From: Paraburkholderia sp. BL21I4N1
Lineage (GTDB): Bacteria > Pseudomonadota > Gammaproteobacteria > Burkholderiales > Burkholderiaceae
Assembly: GCF_002973525.1 (NCBI RefSeq)
Contig: NZ_PVEN01000030.1
Span: 1 to 39,874 of the forward strand
Direction of reading: 5' to 3'
DNA: 39,874 bases
In this document: positions 8,671 through 16,272 of the stretch, piece after piece
Layout of the letters: every line of letters begins with the position of its first letter
How positions within the stretch are numbered: the stretch's first letter is position 1
Position numbers and translations under genes: made by a program
The notes under the pieces: generated by a model
The model's database searches: none
Told to the model about the DNA's origin: nothing
Seen by the model: only the letters and a program-made list of their open reading frames with translations

Positions 8671-9047
8671 GTCGCTCTCTCCGAAAGGCAAAAAACCAGA
8701 CGGTCGGGATGTCCCGATACCTGTTGTGATTGAACGGCGGTAGCGCCGCGCCGCATGCGTGTTGCCCGCAGCCAGCTGTCGTGCCCGGATCCGCACATTG
8801 CAGATTGCCGACAACTTTGCCGCTTCCTCTTCAGCCTGACTTACAGCCCACCTACGGTACTCGCGCTGCACTGCCATGCCTGAACGGGCCATGCAAGGAT
8901 CACAGGTTTCCGTGACAACGCCATGACGATTCTGGCGAATTCCAAAAAATGACACAATTCGCCAATAATATCCAAATCGTCGTTTCGTCGACCCGTGCGG
9001 GCGACGATCCTTCAACCGTCAATTTCCCCCTTCCGACGGAGGCCCGC
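8671..9047. promoter_or_regulatory. Divergent phnS/phnW control region
   Basis: This 377-bp gap separates the divergent phnS and phnW genes. It holds a perfect 9-bp inverted repeat, TGGCGAATT at 8933-8941 and AATTCGCCA at 8956-8964, with a 14-bp spacer. The right arm belongs to a 15-bp match to the site in front of the GntR gene. A TAATAT box at 8966-8971 could be the phnW -10. The long phnS leader (8671-8930) shows no riboswitch that I recognise. Confidence 0.6.
8950..8964. promoter_or_regulatory. Candidate GntR operator (copy 2)
   Basis: TGACACAATTCGCCA matches the site at 4454-4468 in 12 of 15 positions and overlaps the expected phnW core promoter. A further half-site (TGGCGAATTCCA) lies at 8933-8944. 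Confidence 0.5.
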
Positions 9048-10160
9048 GTGAACCCTGCCAACGACCCGATCCTGCTGACCCCGGGGCCGCTCACCACGTC
9101 ATTGCGAACCCGCGAGGCGATGCTGCGCGACTGGGGTTCGTGGGACGCCGCTTTCAATCGCATGACGCTCAGCGTGTGCGCCGATCTCGTGACCATCGCG
9201 CATGGCGAAACCGACTACGTGTGCGTGCCGCTGCAAGGCAGCGGGACCTTCGCGGTCGAAGCGGCCATCGGTACGCTGGTGCCGCGTCAAGGCTGTGTGC
9301 TGGTGCCGAACAACGGCGCGTATTGTGCCCGTCTGATCCGGATATTGCAGCGTATGGGGCTCGCCTATGTCGAATTGGCGCTGCGCGAGGATCAACCGGC
9401 CAGCGCCGCCGCCGTCGAAGATGCCTTCAATAGCGATTCGCGCATCAGCCACGTCGCGCTGGTTCACCTGGAAACCAGCGCCGGTCTGCTCAATCCGCTC
9501 GACGATATCGCCGCGGTATGTCAGCGCCACGGCAAGCGTCTGATCGTCGATGCGATGAGTTCGTTCGGTGCGTTGCCGATCGACTTACGGCGCGGCGGTA
9601 TCGACGCGTTGATCTCGGCGAGCGGCAAATGTCTCGAAGGCGTGCCGGGGATGGGCTTCGTGATTGTGCGGCGCAGCGAGCTCGAACGCGGCGAGGGACG
9701 TTCGCCGTCGCTTGCGCTCGATTTGCACGATCAATATGCGTATATGCAGAAAACGACGCAGTGGCGCTTCACGCCGCCCACGCATGTCGTCGCCGCGTTG
9801 CGCGAGGCGCTCGATCAGTTCATGGCCGAAGGCGGCCAGCCGGCGCGCGGCGCGCGTTATGCGCGGAATTGCGCGACCTTGGTTAGCGGAATGAAAGCGC
9901 TCGGCTTCGAGCCGTTTCTGCCAGCCGACGTTCAGGCGCCGGTGATCGTCACGTTCCACGCGCCGCGCGATCCGGCGTGGAACTTCGCGGATTTCTATGC
10001 GGCGGTGCGGGAAGAAGGTTATGTGCTGTATCCCGGCAAGCTGACGCAGGTGGAGACGTTTCGCGTGGGCTGCATCGGCGCGATCGATGCGGACGATCTG
10101 CGCAACGCGGTCGCGGCGATCGATCGCACGCTCGTACGGCTGGGCATTCGGGTGAGATAG
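9048..10160 (+). CDS. phnW: 2-aminoethylphosphonate:pyruvate aminotransferase
   Basis: A PLP-dependent class V aminotransferase that moves the amino group of AEP to pyruvate, giving phosphonoacetaldehyde and alanine. The N-terminus ILLTPGPLTTS is diagnostic. The PLP lysine is Lys194 in SASGKCLEG, and the cofactor Asp168 is in IVDAMSSFG. The frame is open from 8949. The GTG at 9048 is preferred because a GACGGAGG ribosome site lies 5 nt upstream and the encoded protein then starts right before the conserved segment. It is divergent from the importer and feeds PhnY and PhnA. Confidence 0.93.
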   Translation: MNPANDPILLTPGPLTTSLRTREAMLRDWGSWDAAFNRMTLSVCADLVTIAHGETDYVCVPLQGSGTFAVEAAIGTLVPRQGCVLVPNNGAYCARLIRILQRMGLAYVELALREDQPASAAAVEDAFNSDSRISHVALVHLETSAGLLNPLDDIAAVCQRHGKRLIVDAMSSFGALPIDLRRGGIDALISASGKCLEGVPGMGFVIVRRSELERGEGRSPSLALDLHDQYAYMQKTTQWRFTPPTHVVAALREALDQFMAEGGQPARGARYARNCATLVSGMKALGFEPFLPADVQAPVIVTFHAPRDPAWNFADFYAAVREEGYVLYPGKLTQVETFRVGCIGAIDADDLRNAVAAIDRTLVRLGIRVR

Positions 10161-10163
10161 GCA

Positions 10164-10190
10164 GCGAGGCTGAACTGAGAGCAGCCTCGC
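10164..10190. terminator. Bidirectional hairpin between convergent phnW and deoR-type gene
   Basis: GCGAGGCTG (10164-10172) pairs perfectly with CAGCCTCGC (10182-10190) around a 9-nt loop. It starts 4 bp after the phnW stop and lies 46 bp from the end of the convergent regulator. There is no T-run. Confidence 0.5.
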
Positions 10191-10235
10191 GGCACAGCCA
10201 CCAGCGAGACAGCGCCTGGCAGTTCGACCGCGCTA

Positions 10236-10991
10236 TCAGGCAATCAGAATTTCCGGCCCGTGCGCCGCGATCGCCTTGCCGAGTGTGCGCTCGGGCGCCA
10301 GCTCCGTCACCAGATAACGCGCCGACTCGATCCCGTTGATGCGCACCGGCGTCACGCGGCCGAACTTCGAATGGTCGGCGACGATCACCACCATGTCGGC
10401 GGCGGCGATCATGCGGCTGCGCACCTCGGCGGCCATGCGGCTGTAGTCGGTCAGATAGCCGTCCGGCGAAATGCCGCCCGCGCCGATGAACGCGAAATCC
10501 GCGTGGTACTGCGTGAGCTGATGCACGGTGTCGAGGCCGAAGGTGGCGTCTTCGATATCCGACAGCTCGCCGCCCAGCAGCGTGACGCGATTGTCGTTGC
10601 GCCGGCCGAGCAGCAGCGCGATGCGCCAGTCGTTCGTGTAGACCGTCAGGCGATGCCGGTCCAGCAGCGCCCGTGCCACCGCCTGCGTGGTGCTGCCCGA
10701 ATCGACGATCAGCGACGCGCCGTCCGGCACGAACTCCGCCGCGCGTTCGCCGATGGCGCGCTTCGCGCCGGCATTCGCGGCTTCGCGCGTATCGAGATCG
10801 GGCTCGCGCCGGTCGCTTGAGAGCGCGCCGCCGTGGGTGGTGACCAGCAGACCGCGGCCGGCCAGCGCATTCAGATCGCGGCGAATGGTCTCGCGCGACA
10901 CGTTCAGTTCGCGCACCAGCTCAGCGACCGACAGCGCGCCGGTTTTGGCGACTTGCGCCAGGATGTATTGATGACGTTGTTCTGCGAGCAT
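10236..10991 (-). CDS. DeoR-family transcriptional regulator
   Basis: The N-terminal HTH (residues about 1-55; LSVAELVRELNVSRETIRRDLNALAGRGLL) matches the DeoR/GlpR class. The C-terminal sensor domain has the DSGSTT and FIGAGGI motifs that bind phosphorylated metabolites in this family. The frame extends to ATG 11012. ATG 10991 is favoured by an AAGGA ribosome site and by the typical MLAEQRH family start. It is convergent with phnW. A link to phosphonate use is possible from position only, and its ligand cannot be read from the sequence. Confidence 0.85.
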   Translation of the reverse strand: MLAEQRHQYILAQVAKTGALSVAELVRELNVSRETIRRDLNALAGRGLLVTTHGGALSSDRREPDLDTREAANAGAKRAIGERAAEFVPDGASLIVDSGSTTQAVARALLDRHRLTVYTNDWRIALLLGRRNDNRVTLLGGELSDIEDATFGLDTVHQLTQYHADFAFIGAGGISPDGYLTDYSRMAAEVRSRMIAAADMVVIVADHSKFGRVTPVRINGIESARYLVTELAPERTLGKAIAAHGPEILIA

Positions 10992-11049
10992 CAAGGGCTT
11001 TTCCTTCATCATCCCGCGAGAGGCTCGTCACGCGGGGCACTTCTTCATC

Positions 11050-11074
11050 AAAGGCCCTTCACATAAGGGCTTTT
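11050..11074. terminator. Rho-independent terminator at the island edge
   Basis: GCCCTT (11054-11059) and AAGGGC (11065-11070) form a perfect stem with a 5-nt loop. It is flanked by an A-run on the left and TTTT on the right, so it can work in both directions. No gene now ends into it from the right on the minus strand. Confidence 0.6.
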
Positions 11075-11083
11075 GCATCCGCA

Positions 11084-11179
11084 ACCTACGCCGCAAGAGG
11101 TATCTACGGTCATCTCCAAGTTGCAAAACTCTAGACATTGGCGTAGCTTTTTACTCTGACTCGCTTAAAACCTACGCCG
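11084..11179. repeat. CTACGCC repeats in front of the integrase
   Basis: ACCTACGCCG occurs at 11084-11093 and again at 11170-11179, with an inverted GGCGTAG at 11140-11146 between them. Repeats like this beside an integrase gene can be integrase or excisionase arm sites, or an autoregulatory operator. No tRNA is present in this gap, so the attachment site itself is not identified. Confidence 0.4.
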
Positions 11180-11182
11180 ACC

Positions 11183-12460
11183 ATGCGATTTGATGCCAAG
11201 GCCGCGAAACAGCTCAAACCTGGTACCCACATCACCTTCGAGGCGTTCCCGGGCCTTCGTCTGGAAGCGACTGCATCGCGGCGCAGTTGGACCTACCGGT
11301 TCAAGTCGCCCGTCGACGGCCGGATGCGCCAGCAGAAGCTGGGAGAGTGGCCAGCAACGTCCTACGCTGCCGCGATAGCCGACTGGCAAGAAATCCGGAC
11401 GCGCCGCGACTCTGGCGAAGACCCCGTTCTCACACGCAAGGCATCGAACCAGCCTGTGATAGCTGCGACGCCGGAATCATACACGGTGCGAAAACTGTGT
11501 GAGGATTTCCTCACGGGTCATATTGAACGGTACCGCGATTCGCTCGGCGCCGCGCAGTCCCGTCGGCGCATCATGGCAAAGATCGCCCCGATTGCCGGCC
11601 TGGCCGCCGCGTCGGTCACGCGAAAACAGGCGTTCGACCTGCTCGATGGGGAGCGTCAGGCGCCGCGGAACGCTGCCATTCTGCGTTCCGAGCTTGGCGC
11701 AGCATGGGATTACGCGCTGGATGCGGGCCGCATTCCAGAGGAGACCCCAAACTGGTGGCGGCAGGTCATGCGCGGCAAACTGAGAAGCGTGGGGCGAAAA
11801 CGCGGCGGAAAGGTGGAGAACGTCAAGCGCGTGCTCAGCGAAGACGAACTGGCTACTCTCATCCCGTGGCTGTCGAAGCTGTCAGAAACGATCTCCGACG
11901 TGCTGACCATGTACCTATGGACCGGGCTGCGCGGCGGCGAAATAGTTGTGATGGAAGGCAAGGAAATGTCGAAAGAGTCGGACGGCTTGTGGTGGACCAT
12001 TCCAAAGGCAAAGACCAAGAACAAGAACCGGGCGTCCGCTACCGACCATCGTGTGCCGCTGGCCGGGCGCGCGGAAAAGATTGTCCAGCGTCGGCTCGGA
12101 CTATACGGGAAAGGCTACTTGTTTCCGACTGCCGACAGTCGCCATATACCTCAGAAGAGCGTGCAGGCCGTTGTATGGGCGCACCAACCCTACTCGCTCA
12201 AGCCGAGCCAGACGTTGCGACCGCAACTACCTGTGTCACACTGGGCGCCGCACGATCTGCGCCGCACGTCCCGAACTATGCTGGCTGCTCTCGGGTGTCC
12301 GCACGAGGTGGCCGAGGCTGTTCTCGGCCACGTGCTGCCGGGTGTCGCGGGCGTCTATAACCGGCACAGATACGATAAGGAGAAGCGCGAATGGCTCACG
12401 CAGCTCGCGATCCATCTTGAACATATAACGGGCAACTCCGCAGGCAAGGACAAAAAATAA
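11183..12460 (+). CDS. P4-type tyrosine integrase
   Basis: A 425-residue site-specific recombinase. The N-terminal DUF4102-like arm-binding domain is residues 1-75 (LRLEATASRRSWTYRFKSP, LGEWPATSYAAA). The core-binding domain is about 100-200, and the catalytic domain shows Arg250 (WTGLRGGE), His357 and Arg360 (HDLRR), His383 (LGHV) and nucleophile Tyr392 (VYNRH). All catalytic residues are present, so it looks functional. It reads into the accessory region and probably mediated integration of all or part of it. No recognisable tRNA target is adjacent. Confidence 0.9.
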   Translation: MRFDAKAAKQLKPGTHITFEAFPGLRLEATASRRSWTYRFKSPVDGRMRQQKLGEWPATSYAAAIADWQEIRTRRDSGEDPVLTRKASNQPVIAATPESYTVRKLCEDFLTGHIERYRDSLGAAQSRRRIMAKIAPIAGLAAASVTRKQAFDLLDGERQAPRNAAILRSELGAAWDYALDAGRIPEETPNWWRQVMRGKLRSVGRKRGGKVENVKRVLSEDELATLIPWLSKLSETISDVLTMYLWTGLRGGEIVVMEGKEMSKESDGLWWTIPKAKTKNKNRASATDHRVPLAGRAEKIVQRRLGLYGKGYLFPTADSRHIPQKSVQAVVWAHQPYSLKPSQTLRPQLPVSHWAPHDLRRTSRTMLAALGCPHEVAEAVLGHVLPGVAGVYNRHRYDKEKREWLTQLAIHLEHITGNSAGKDKK

Positions 12461-12853
12461 GCGGATAGAATTTGCGAGTGCACATCGGGCCCCGCTCGCC
12501 GGTCGATCTGATCGTTAAGCAGCGATGGGTGATTTGCGGCGCCCACTATCTGTTTCCTTACACTGCCCAGAATGCTGGACGTCTCCTCGCCCCGACCACT
12601 GAACGCCTTACGCGGGCGACTATCGCGTACATCATTGTGCGCTACCAACCCTATTGGAAGGCAAGCAGCGAGCCAATGACTGATCTCCCGATCCTGGTGA
12701 CGGGACGGACGCTGCACAACCTTGGTCGAAAACCGCACGGACGATCCTCGGCGCGGAGAGTTGCATTAACGGGGTAGCCGACAACATCATTCGTCAAATC
12801 AAGCTAAGTATCGTCTAGGGCCGAGAGGCGACAACCTCTACGGCTAAGATGCC
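12461..12853. other. Gap without a convincing gene
   Basis: Only short open frames with unremarkable composition are seen on both strands. It separates the intact integrase from the remnant of a second one and may be the junction of two successive insertions. Confidence 0.4.
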
Positions 12854-12913
12854 GGAAAACGCGAATGGCTCACGAAACTGGCCGCTCGCCTTGAGGAATT
12901 TGCCGCTTTCTAG
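12854..12913 (+). pseudogene. C-terminal remnant of a second tyrosine integrase
   Basis: In one frame these bases encode GKREWLTKLAARLEEFAAF and a stop. The end of the intact integrase reads EKREWLTQLAIHLEHITG, and both share the bases CGCGAATGGCTCACG. This is the conserved tail after the nucleophile Tyr of P4-type integrases. The rest of that gene is gone. Confidence 0.65.
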
Positions 12914-13127
12914 CGCCCGTGTTCTCCGGCGGCAGCAGGTCAGCAACGGGACGAGCGTCAGCCCACTTCCGGACCTCGTGTGCGAGCCATCCTACCCTGC
13001 GGCCGGATAGTAACCGCGGTTCAGGGAAGCTTTTTTCGCGCACCAGTTTCTGTACGGTCGTCGGCGACAAGGAAAGCGCCTCTGCCACTTCTTTCAGGGA
13101 AAAACAGATTTTCATCGCCGTGTCCAC
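12870..13127 (-). CDS. AlpA-family excisionase/regulator
   Basis: An 85-residue protein with the MerR-like winged helix of AlpA (FSLKEVAEALSLSPTTVQKLVREKSFPEPRLLSGRRVGWLAHEVRKWADAR). AlpA proteins act as excisionase or activator for P4-type integrases. Its last 14 codons overlap the integrase remnant on the other strand, so the present C-terminus may have been made by the rearrangement. Starts at 13127 or at the internal ATG 13115 are both possible. Confidence 0.8.
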   Translation of the reverse strand: MDTAMKICFSLKEVAEALSLSPTTVQKLVREKSFPEPRLLSGRRVGWLAHEVRKWADARPVADLLPPENTGARKRQIPQGERPVS

Positions 13128-13906
13128 CTTCCGTCTGTTGCCGATAACTCCCTATCCGCACGGCACTGTTTCCAATACGAACGACGGGGGAGTGGCTAGC
13201 GCATCAAACGTGCGCAAAGCGTACTTCCGAATTTAGCGGGTCAGGTCGAGTTGGGCAAATCGCCTTATGAGAACAAAATTGCGTTTAGCGGCGCATCCAT
13301 TGAACGATGGTTTTCCCAGGAGTTCCCCCGTAGTCCTATGCAAAATCAGTTTGAGCTGAAAATCATCGGTGCCATGCTTCCTGTCGTTAATATTTTTTTA
13401 TCCCGCGTTCCGTAAAAAGTATGCGGCAAGCAGTCTTTCGGGGCATGAATGAAGTCGCGTTTCTCACTTAGCTCGCTGTCGTCGGATGCACCGGCTCATG
13501 CCTGCGGTGCTAAGGTTGCGCATGGATCAATGTTTTCAGCGGGGTAGACCTTTGGGTAATCTGGGGGATCCTTCGGAATTGAAGCTGCCAGTTGCTGGCC
13601 AAAGCAACCTCATCGCGCTTGGCACCCCGTCCGCCCGTGTTTGACACCCCACCGTAAAGATCGCCCTTCACAACGATGCTGCAGATTCTCGCTCCAGATC
13701 GACTGCGACGGAGGGATGCCGAAATGCCCGGAAAGCCTTTACCAGCAAGGCTCTGGAAAAACACCTTTCCGCTACCCATACTTCTACCCATATTCAGAAA
13801 GACCCGTTTTTCCGGTCTTTGGAACGGTCTCATTCATAATTTCACGAGCCCCAAACACGGTTCGAATCCCGCTTTCTCTATCCCGTTGCCGCTCCCGGCG
13901 ACGAAC
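13128..13906. other. Gap with no recognised gene
   Basis: This 779-bp stretch has an open minus-strand frame (13510-13833, 107 residues) that I do not recognise and regard as doubtful. It also has an AT-rich patch near 13384-13400 and a terminator-like hairpin at 13798-13820. A GGTTCGAATCC string near 13860 resembles a tRNA T-arm, but no tRNA body is present. Confidence 0.4.
13798..13820. terminator. Terminator-like hairpin downstream of the toxin gene
   Basis: AAAGACC (13798-13804) pairs with GGTCTTT (13814-13820) around a T-rich loop. It lies about 90 bp beyond the minus-strand end of the toxin-antitoxin operon. Confidence 0.4.
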
Positions 13907-14227
13907 TCACAGACCGAAATCATCCCGGAACCGATCGATTTGATGCATCCGTTCGTGCAGAATCGTGACGATGCCGACGTTGCCGTCCGAAAGAAGGCGC
14001 CAATAGACGAAATGGTGTTCGTAACGAAAGAAATAGCCCTGAATGCCGAATTCCGCCGGAATGGGACGTGAAGGTGTCAGGTGATCAGCTATGCCGTCAA
14101 AGGCATCAAACAAACCCGTAATGTATCGGTCGGCCTGCTGAGCGCCCCATCGATCGCGTGTGTAGCGATAGATTTCGTCGATTCTGAAAGACGCCGCTTC
14201 CTGAATGCGGATCTGTGCCTTTGGCAT
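13907..14227 (-). CDS. RelE/ParE-family toxin
   Basis: A 106-residue protein with the ParE fold pattern: an N-terminal helix (ASFRIDEIYRYTRDRWGAQQADRYITGLFDAF), then strands ending in FRYEHHFVYWRL and VGIVTILHERM. ParE toxins poison DNA gyrase and RelE toxins cleave mRNA. The RYTRDRWG segment favours the ParE side. It follows its antitoxin by 5 bp in one operon. Full length, no lesion. Confidence 0.85.
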   Translation of the reverse strand: MPKAQIRIQEAASFRIDEIYRYTRDRWGAQQADRYITGLFDAFDGIADHLTPSRPIPAEFGIQGYFFRYEHHFVYWRLLSDGNVGIVTILHERMHQIDRFRDDFGL

Positions 14228-14232
14228 TCCTG

Positions 14233-14493
14233 TCAGGCCCGATTGCGCGCGATCACATCGGCGGCCGTCAGTGGCTTATACGAGGACTCCGGAGCGGCGT
14301 AGGCATGGATCAGTTCAGCCTTGAGCCGCTCGAACACCTTCGCCTCCTTCTGTTCTTTATCGCGACGAATCAGATCTCGAACATACTCGCTGACGTTCTC
14401 GTAATCGCCATGTTCACCGACGTTCGCGGAAACAAAGTCGCTGAGCGGGCCGCTCAGGCGAACCGTCATCGTGGTAGGGGTTGTCCGAGACAT
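14233..14493 (-). CDS. ParD-like ribbon-helix-helix antitoxin
   Basis: An 86-residue protein. The N-terminal ribbon-helix-helix (MTVRLSGPLSDFV, then GDYENVSEYVRDLIRRDK) should bind operator DNA as a dimer. The C-terminal part wraps and neutralises the toxin. An AGGAG ribosome site precedes the ATG. It is the first gene of the toxin-antitoxin operon and probably autoregulates it through the inverted repeat at 14515-14543. Confidence 0.85.
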   Translation of the reverse strand: MSRTTPTTMTVRLSGPLSDFVSANVGEHGDYENVSEYVRDLIRRDKEQKEAKVFERLKAELIHAYAAPESSYKPLTAADVIARNRA

Positions 14494-14514
14494 TGTCCAC
14501 TCCTAGTACGTTGC

Positions 14515-14543
14515 CGTATTCAATATACTCAAAAACGAATACG
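14515..14543 (-). promoter_or_regulatory. Operator/promoter of the toxin-antitoxin operon
   Basis: A perfect 7-bp inverted repeat (CGTATTC at 14515-14521, GAATACG at 14537-14543) brackets a TATATT -10-like box on the minus strand, 22 bp upstream of the antitoxin ATG. This is where an autoregulating ribbon-helix-helix protein would bind. Confidence 0.55.
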
Positions 14544-15105
14544 AAGGCAACCATTTGCTCGAAGGTACCGGCGAAATCGACTGCTGTCATGTCGCTGTTC
14601 TGCGCGACGTCGAGCTTGGCGTCGACGCGGCACAATGTTTTTGCCGTAAGCCGTACCGGGCGCGAAGACATGCGAATAATCCTTCGCGATGTTGAGCGCC
14701 GTGGCCTCGACGTAGTTCCGCCAAGCCTTCGGCGAGCTGCGGCGCGTCCGCCAGCACGAAGACAAAGATTGCAATGGTCTTCGCTGCTTTGCCCGTCTTC
14801 GCTGCTTGGCCGTATTTAAGCGTGGTATCGTTTGCTCACCATGTGGGCTCTGCCAACAACGTGCAAAGCAGCAACTCGGGCCGACACGCGAACAAACGAC
14901 ATCACAAACGGTCCCGGCTCAAACAACGACCTCATGGGCAAGAACGGATTCGCGAACCGACTTCTGACGTTTGAGGGTGTGGGACGAGGCCCTCGCAGCG
15001 CTGCCGAAAGTCCGAATGGCTTCACACGCCTCCGCGGATGAACATCGGCGATGCCGCACCAAGTCGAGTTGCGCGTCGGTCCCAGGCAGTCGCCTGCGGA
15101 ACCGG
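14544..15105. other. Decayed region upstream of the toxin-antitoxin pair
   Basis: Short protein-like stretches appear in two minus-strand frames between 14530 and 14780, suggesting a frameshifted gene that I cannot identify. The rest has no recognisable gene. Confidence 0.35.
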
Positions 15106-15225
15106 TCAAGTCGATCCCCCGGTCACGTCAAGTTCCAGCCGCTGTGTTCCGCGCGCCACCCGCAGCTGCTCCAGCTCTTCGTCAACCAGAGCGGCCACAT
15201 CGACGGGTGTGGGCACGACCCGGAC
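15106..15225 (-). pseudogene. Possible histidine-kinase fragment
   Basis: The minus-strand frame gives PTPVDVAALVDEELEQLR followed shortly by QRLELDVTGGS and a stop. This resembles the linker between the phospho-acceptor and ATP-binding domains of sensor kinases (VDLaaLvdEeleeLr...rrlel). It is cut at its start by the IS5 remnant and frameshifted afterwards. The match is by eye only. Confidence 0.25.
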
Positions 15226-15254
15226 GCCGAGGCAGCTGCCTCAGCCATATAGCA

Positions 15255-15520
15255 TTAGTCTGCAAATGCCAGCTTCACCGCCTGGCCCGTTGCCTGCTGA
15301 ACCGGACGGGCAAGCTCTGCCACCTGTGCTCGCTCCTCTTCATTGGTTGGCGTAATATGCACAGCCAGCAGGTTGCCCAGCGTATCGACTGTCATGTCAC
15401 CTTGCTGCCCCATTCGCGTTTGTGGCCGTCGTAACCAGCACGTGGACCGCTTTCGCACGTCGATTGCAACGTGTGCCCATTCAGGATGTCCCGCCACCGT
15501 ATGTTTCCAGTGTATTGGGC
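15255..15520 (-). pseudogene. IS5-family transposase remnant
   Basis: One frame reads DILNGHTLQST and AGYDGHKREWGSKV. The next frame continues as MTVDTLGNLLAVHITPTNEEERAQVAELA and ends at AFAD plus stop. Together they match the middle of IS5-group (DDE) transposases. The shift at about 15394-15400 is explained by one lost base (GTGACATG instead of GTGCACATG). Both gene ends are missing and no inverted repeats are seen. Confidence 0.75.
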
Positions 15521-15543
15521 TACACCGGCGTGAAAGCATCTGT

Positions 15544-16272
15544 TCACTGAAATCGGTCACCAGAATCAACCAGCGCGCGGAAAACCTGTAGCACTTCCAG
15601 CTTTGTCTGACCTGCTGCCACAACATGCAGCAATGCGTCATATTCGAATCTCACGGACACGCTTGAGCGAGGATTGAGCAAGATACAGTCAGACCACTCC
15701 TCTCCGCGCCCTTCGATCGCCGCAGCATAGCTTAGAAGCCAGTACAGAAGTACCTGGCGATAGTCGGCCATTGAAAAATTCTTGTGAGCGCACTTAGTTT
15801 CAACTAGCGTCCGGCCAAACGCAAAATCACCCCGTCCTGGCGCTACCCATCCAAGCCCGGGTATCTTCGGTCCAATCTCAACCTTCTTGCCGCCAGCAAC
15901 CTCTGAAAGCGTGCTTGTCAGGTTTTGGGCAATCTTCTCGGAAATGAGCCGGTCTTGCTGTGCTATTTCCGCAGGAATCTCTGCGTCAAAATACCGACGC
16001 TGCCGGCTCAAGGCGCTTGCCTTGGCGTCCTCCCACATCAGTGACCCAGTGGCTAATACACTTTCCGCGCAAGCGATTCCGAGTTCAAACAGCATTGCGT
16101 TCTGCAAGGTACTGCTTTCGATAAGCGCCTGGCTAAGAGGAAGCGTCGACAAGAGCGTCCGAGTCTGATTGAGATGAACGACAACGCCCGTGGTTAGCTG
16201 CGGAAATACAACCTCAAAAAGCCCTGGAACGTTGCGCGCTACAGTACGGGGATCATGCAAAGTCTTTTTCAT
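15544..16272 (-). CDS. PD-(D/E)XK nuclease-like protein paired with the reverse transcriptase
   Basis: A 242-residue protein of unknown family. The segment GRGDFAFGRTLVETKCAHKN and the following DYRQVLLYWLLSY fit a PD-(D/E)XK nuclease core: Asp149, then the E-x-K pair Glu158/Lys160, then a helix with Gln173. The N-terminal 140 residues are mostly helical and unassigned. The ATG at 16272 overlaps the reverse transcriptase stop by 20 bp, so the pair is translationally coupled (an upstream ATG at 16302 is also open). The coupling suggests an effector nuclease of a reverse-transcriptase defence system. The nuclease call comes from motif spacing only. Confidence 0.6.
   Translation of the reverse strand: MKKTLHDPRTVARNVPGLFEVVFPQLTTGVVVHLNQTRTLLSTLPLSQALIESSTLQNAMLFELGIACAESVLATGSLMWEDAKASALSRQRRYFDAEIPAEIAQQDRLISEKIAQNLTSTLSEVAGGKKVEIGPKIPGLGWVAPGRGDFAFGRTLVETKCAHKNFSMADYRQVLLYWLLSYAAAIEGRGEEWSDCILLNPRSSVSVRFEYDALLHVVAAGQTKLEVLQVFRALVDSGDRFQ

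Noticed and set aside
13855..13880. GGTTCGAATCC resembling a tRNA T-arm
   Set aside because: No acceptor, D-arm or anticodon stem can be folded around it on either strand. At best it is an attachment-site scrap.
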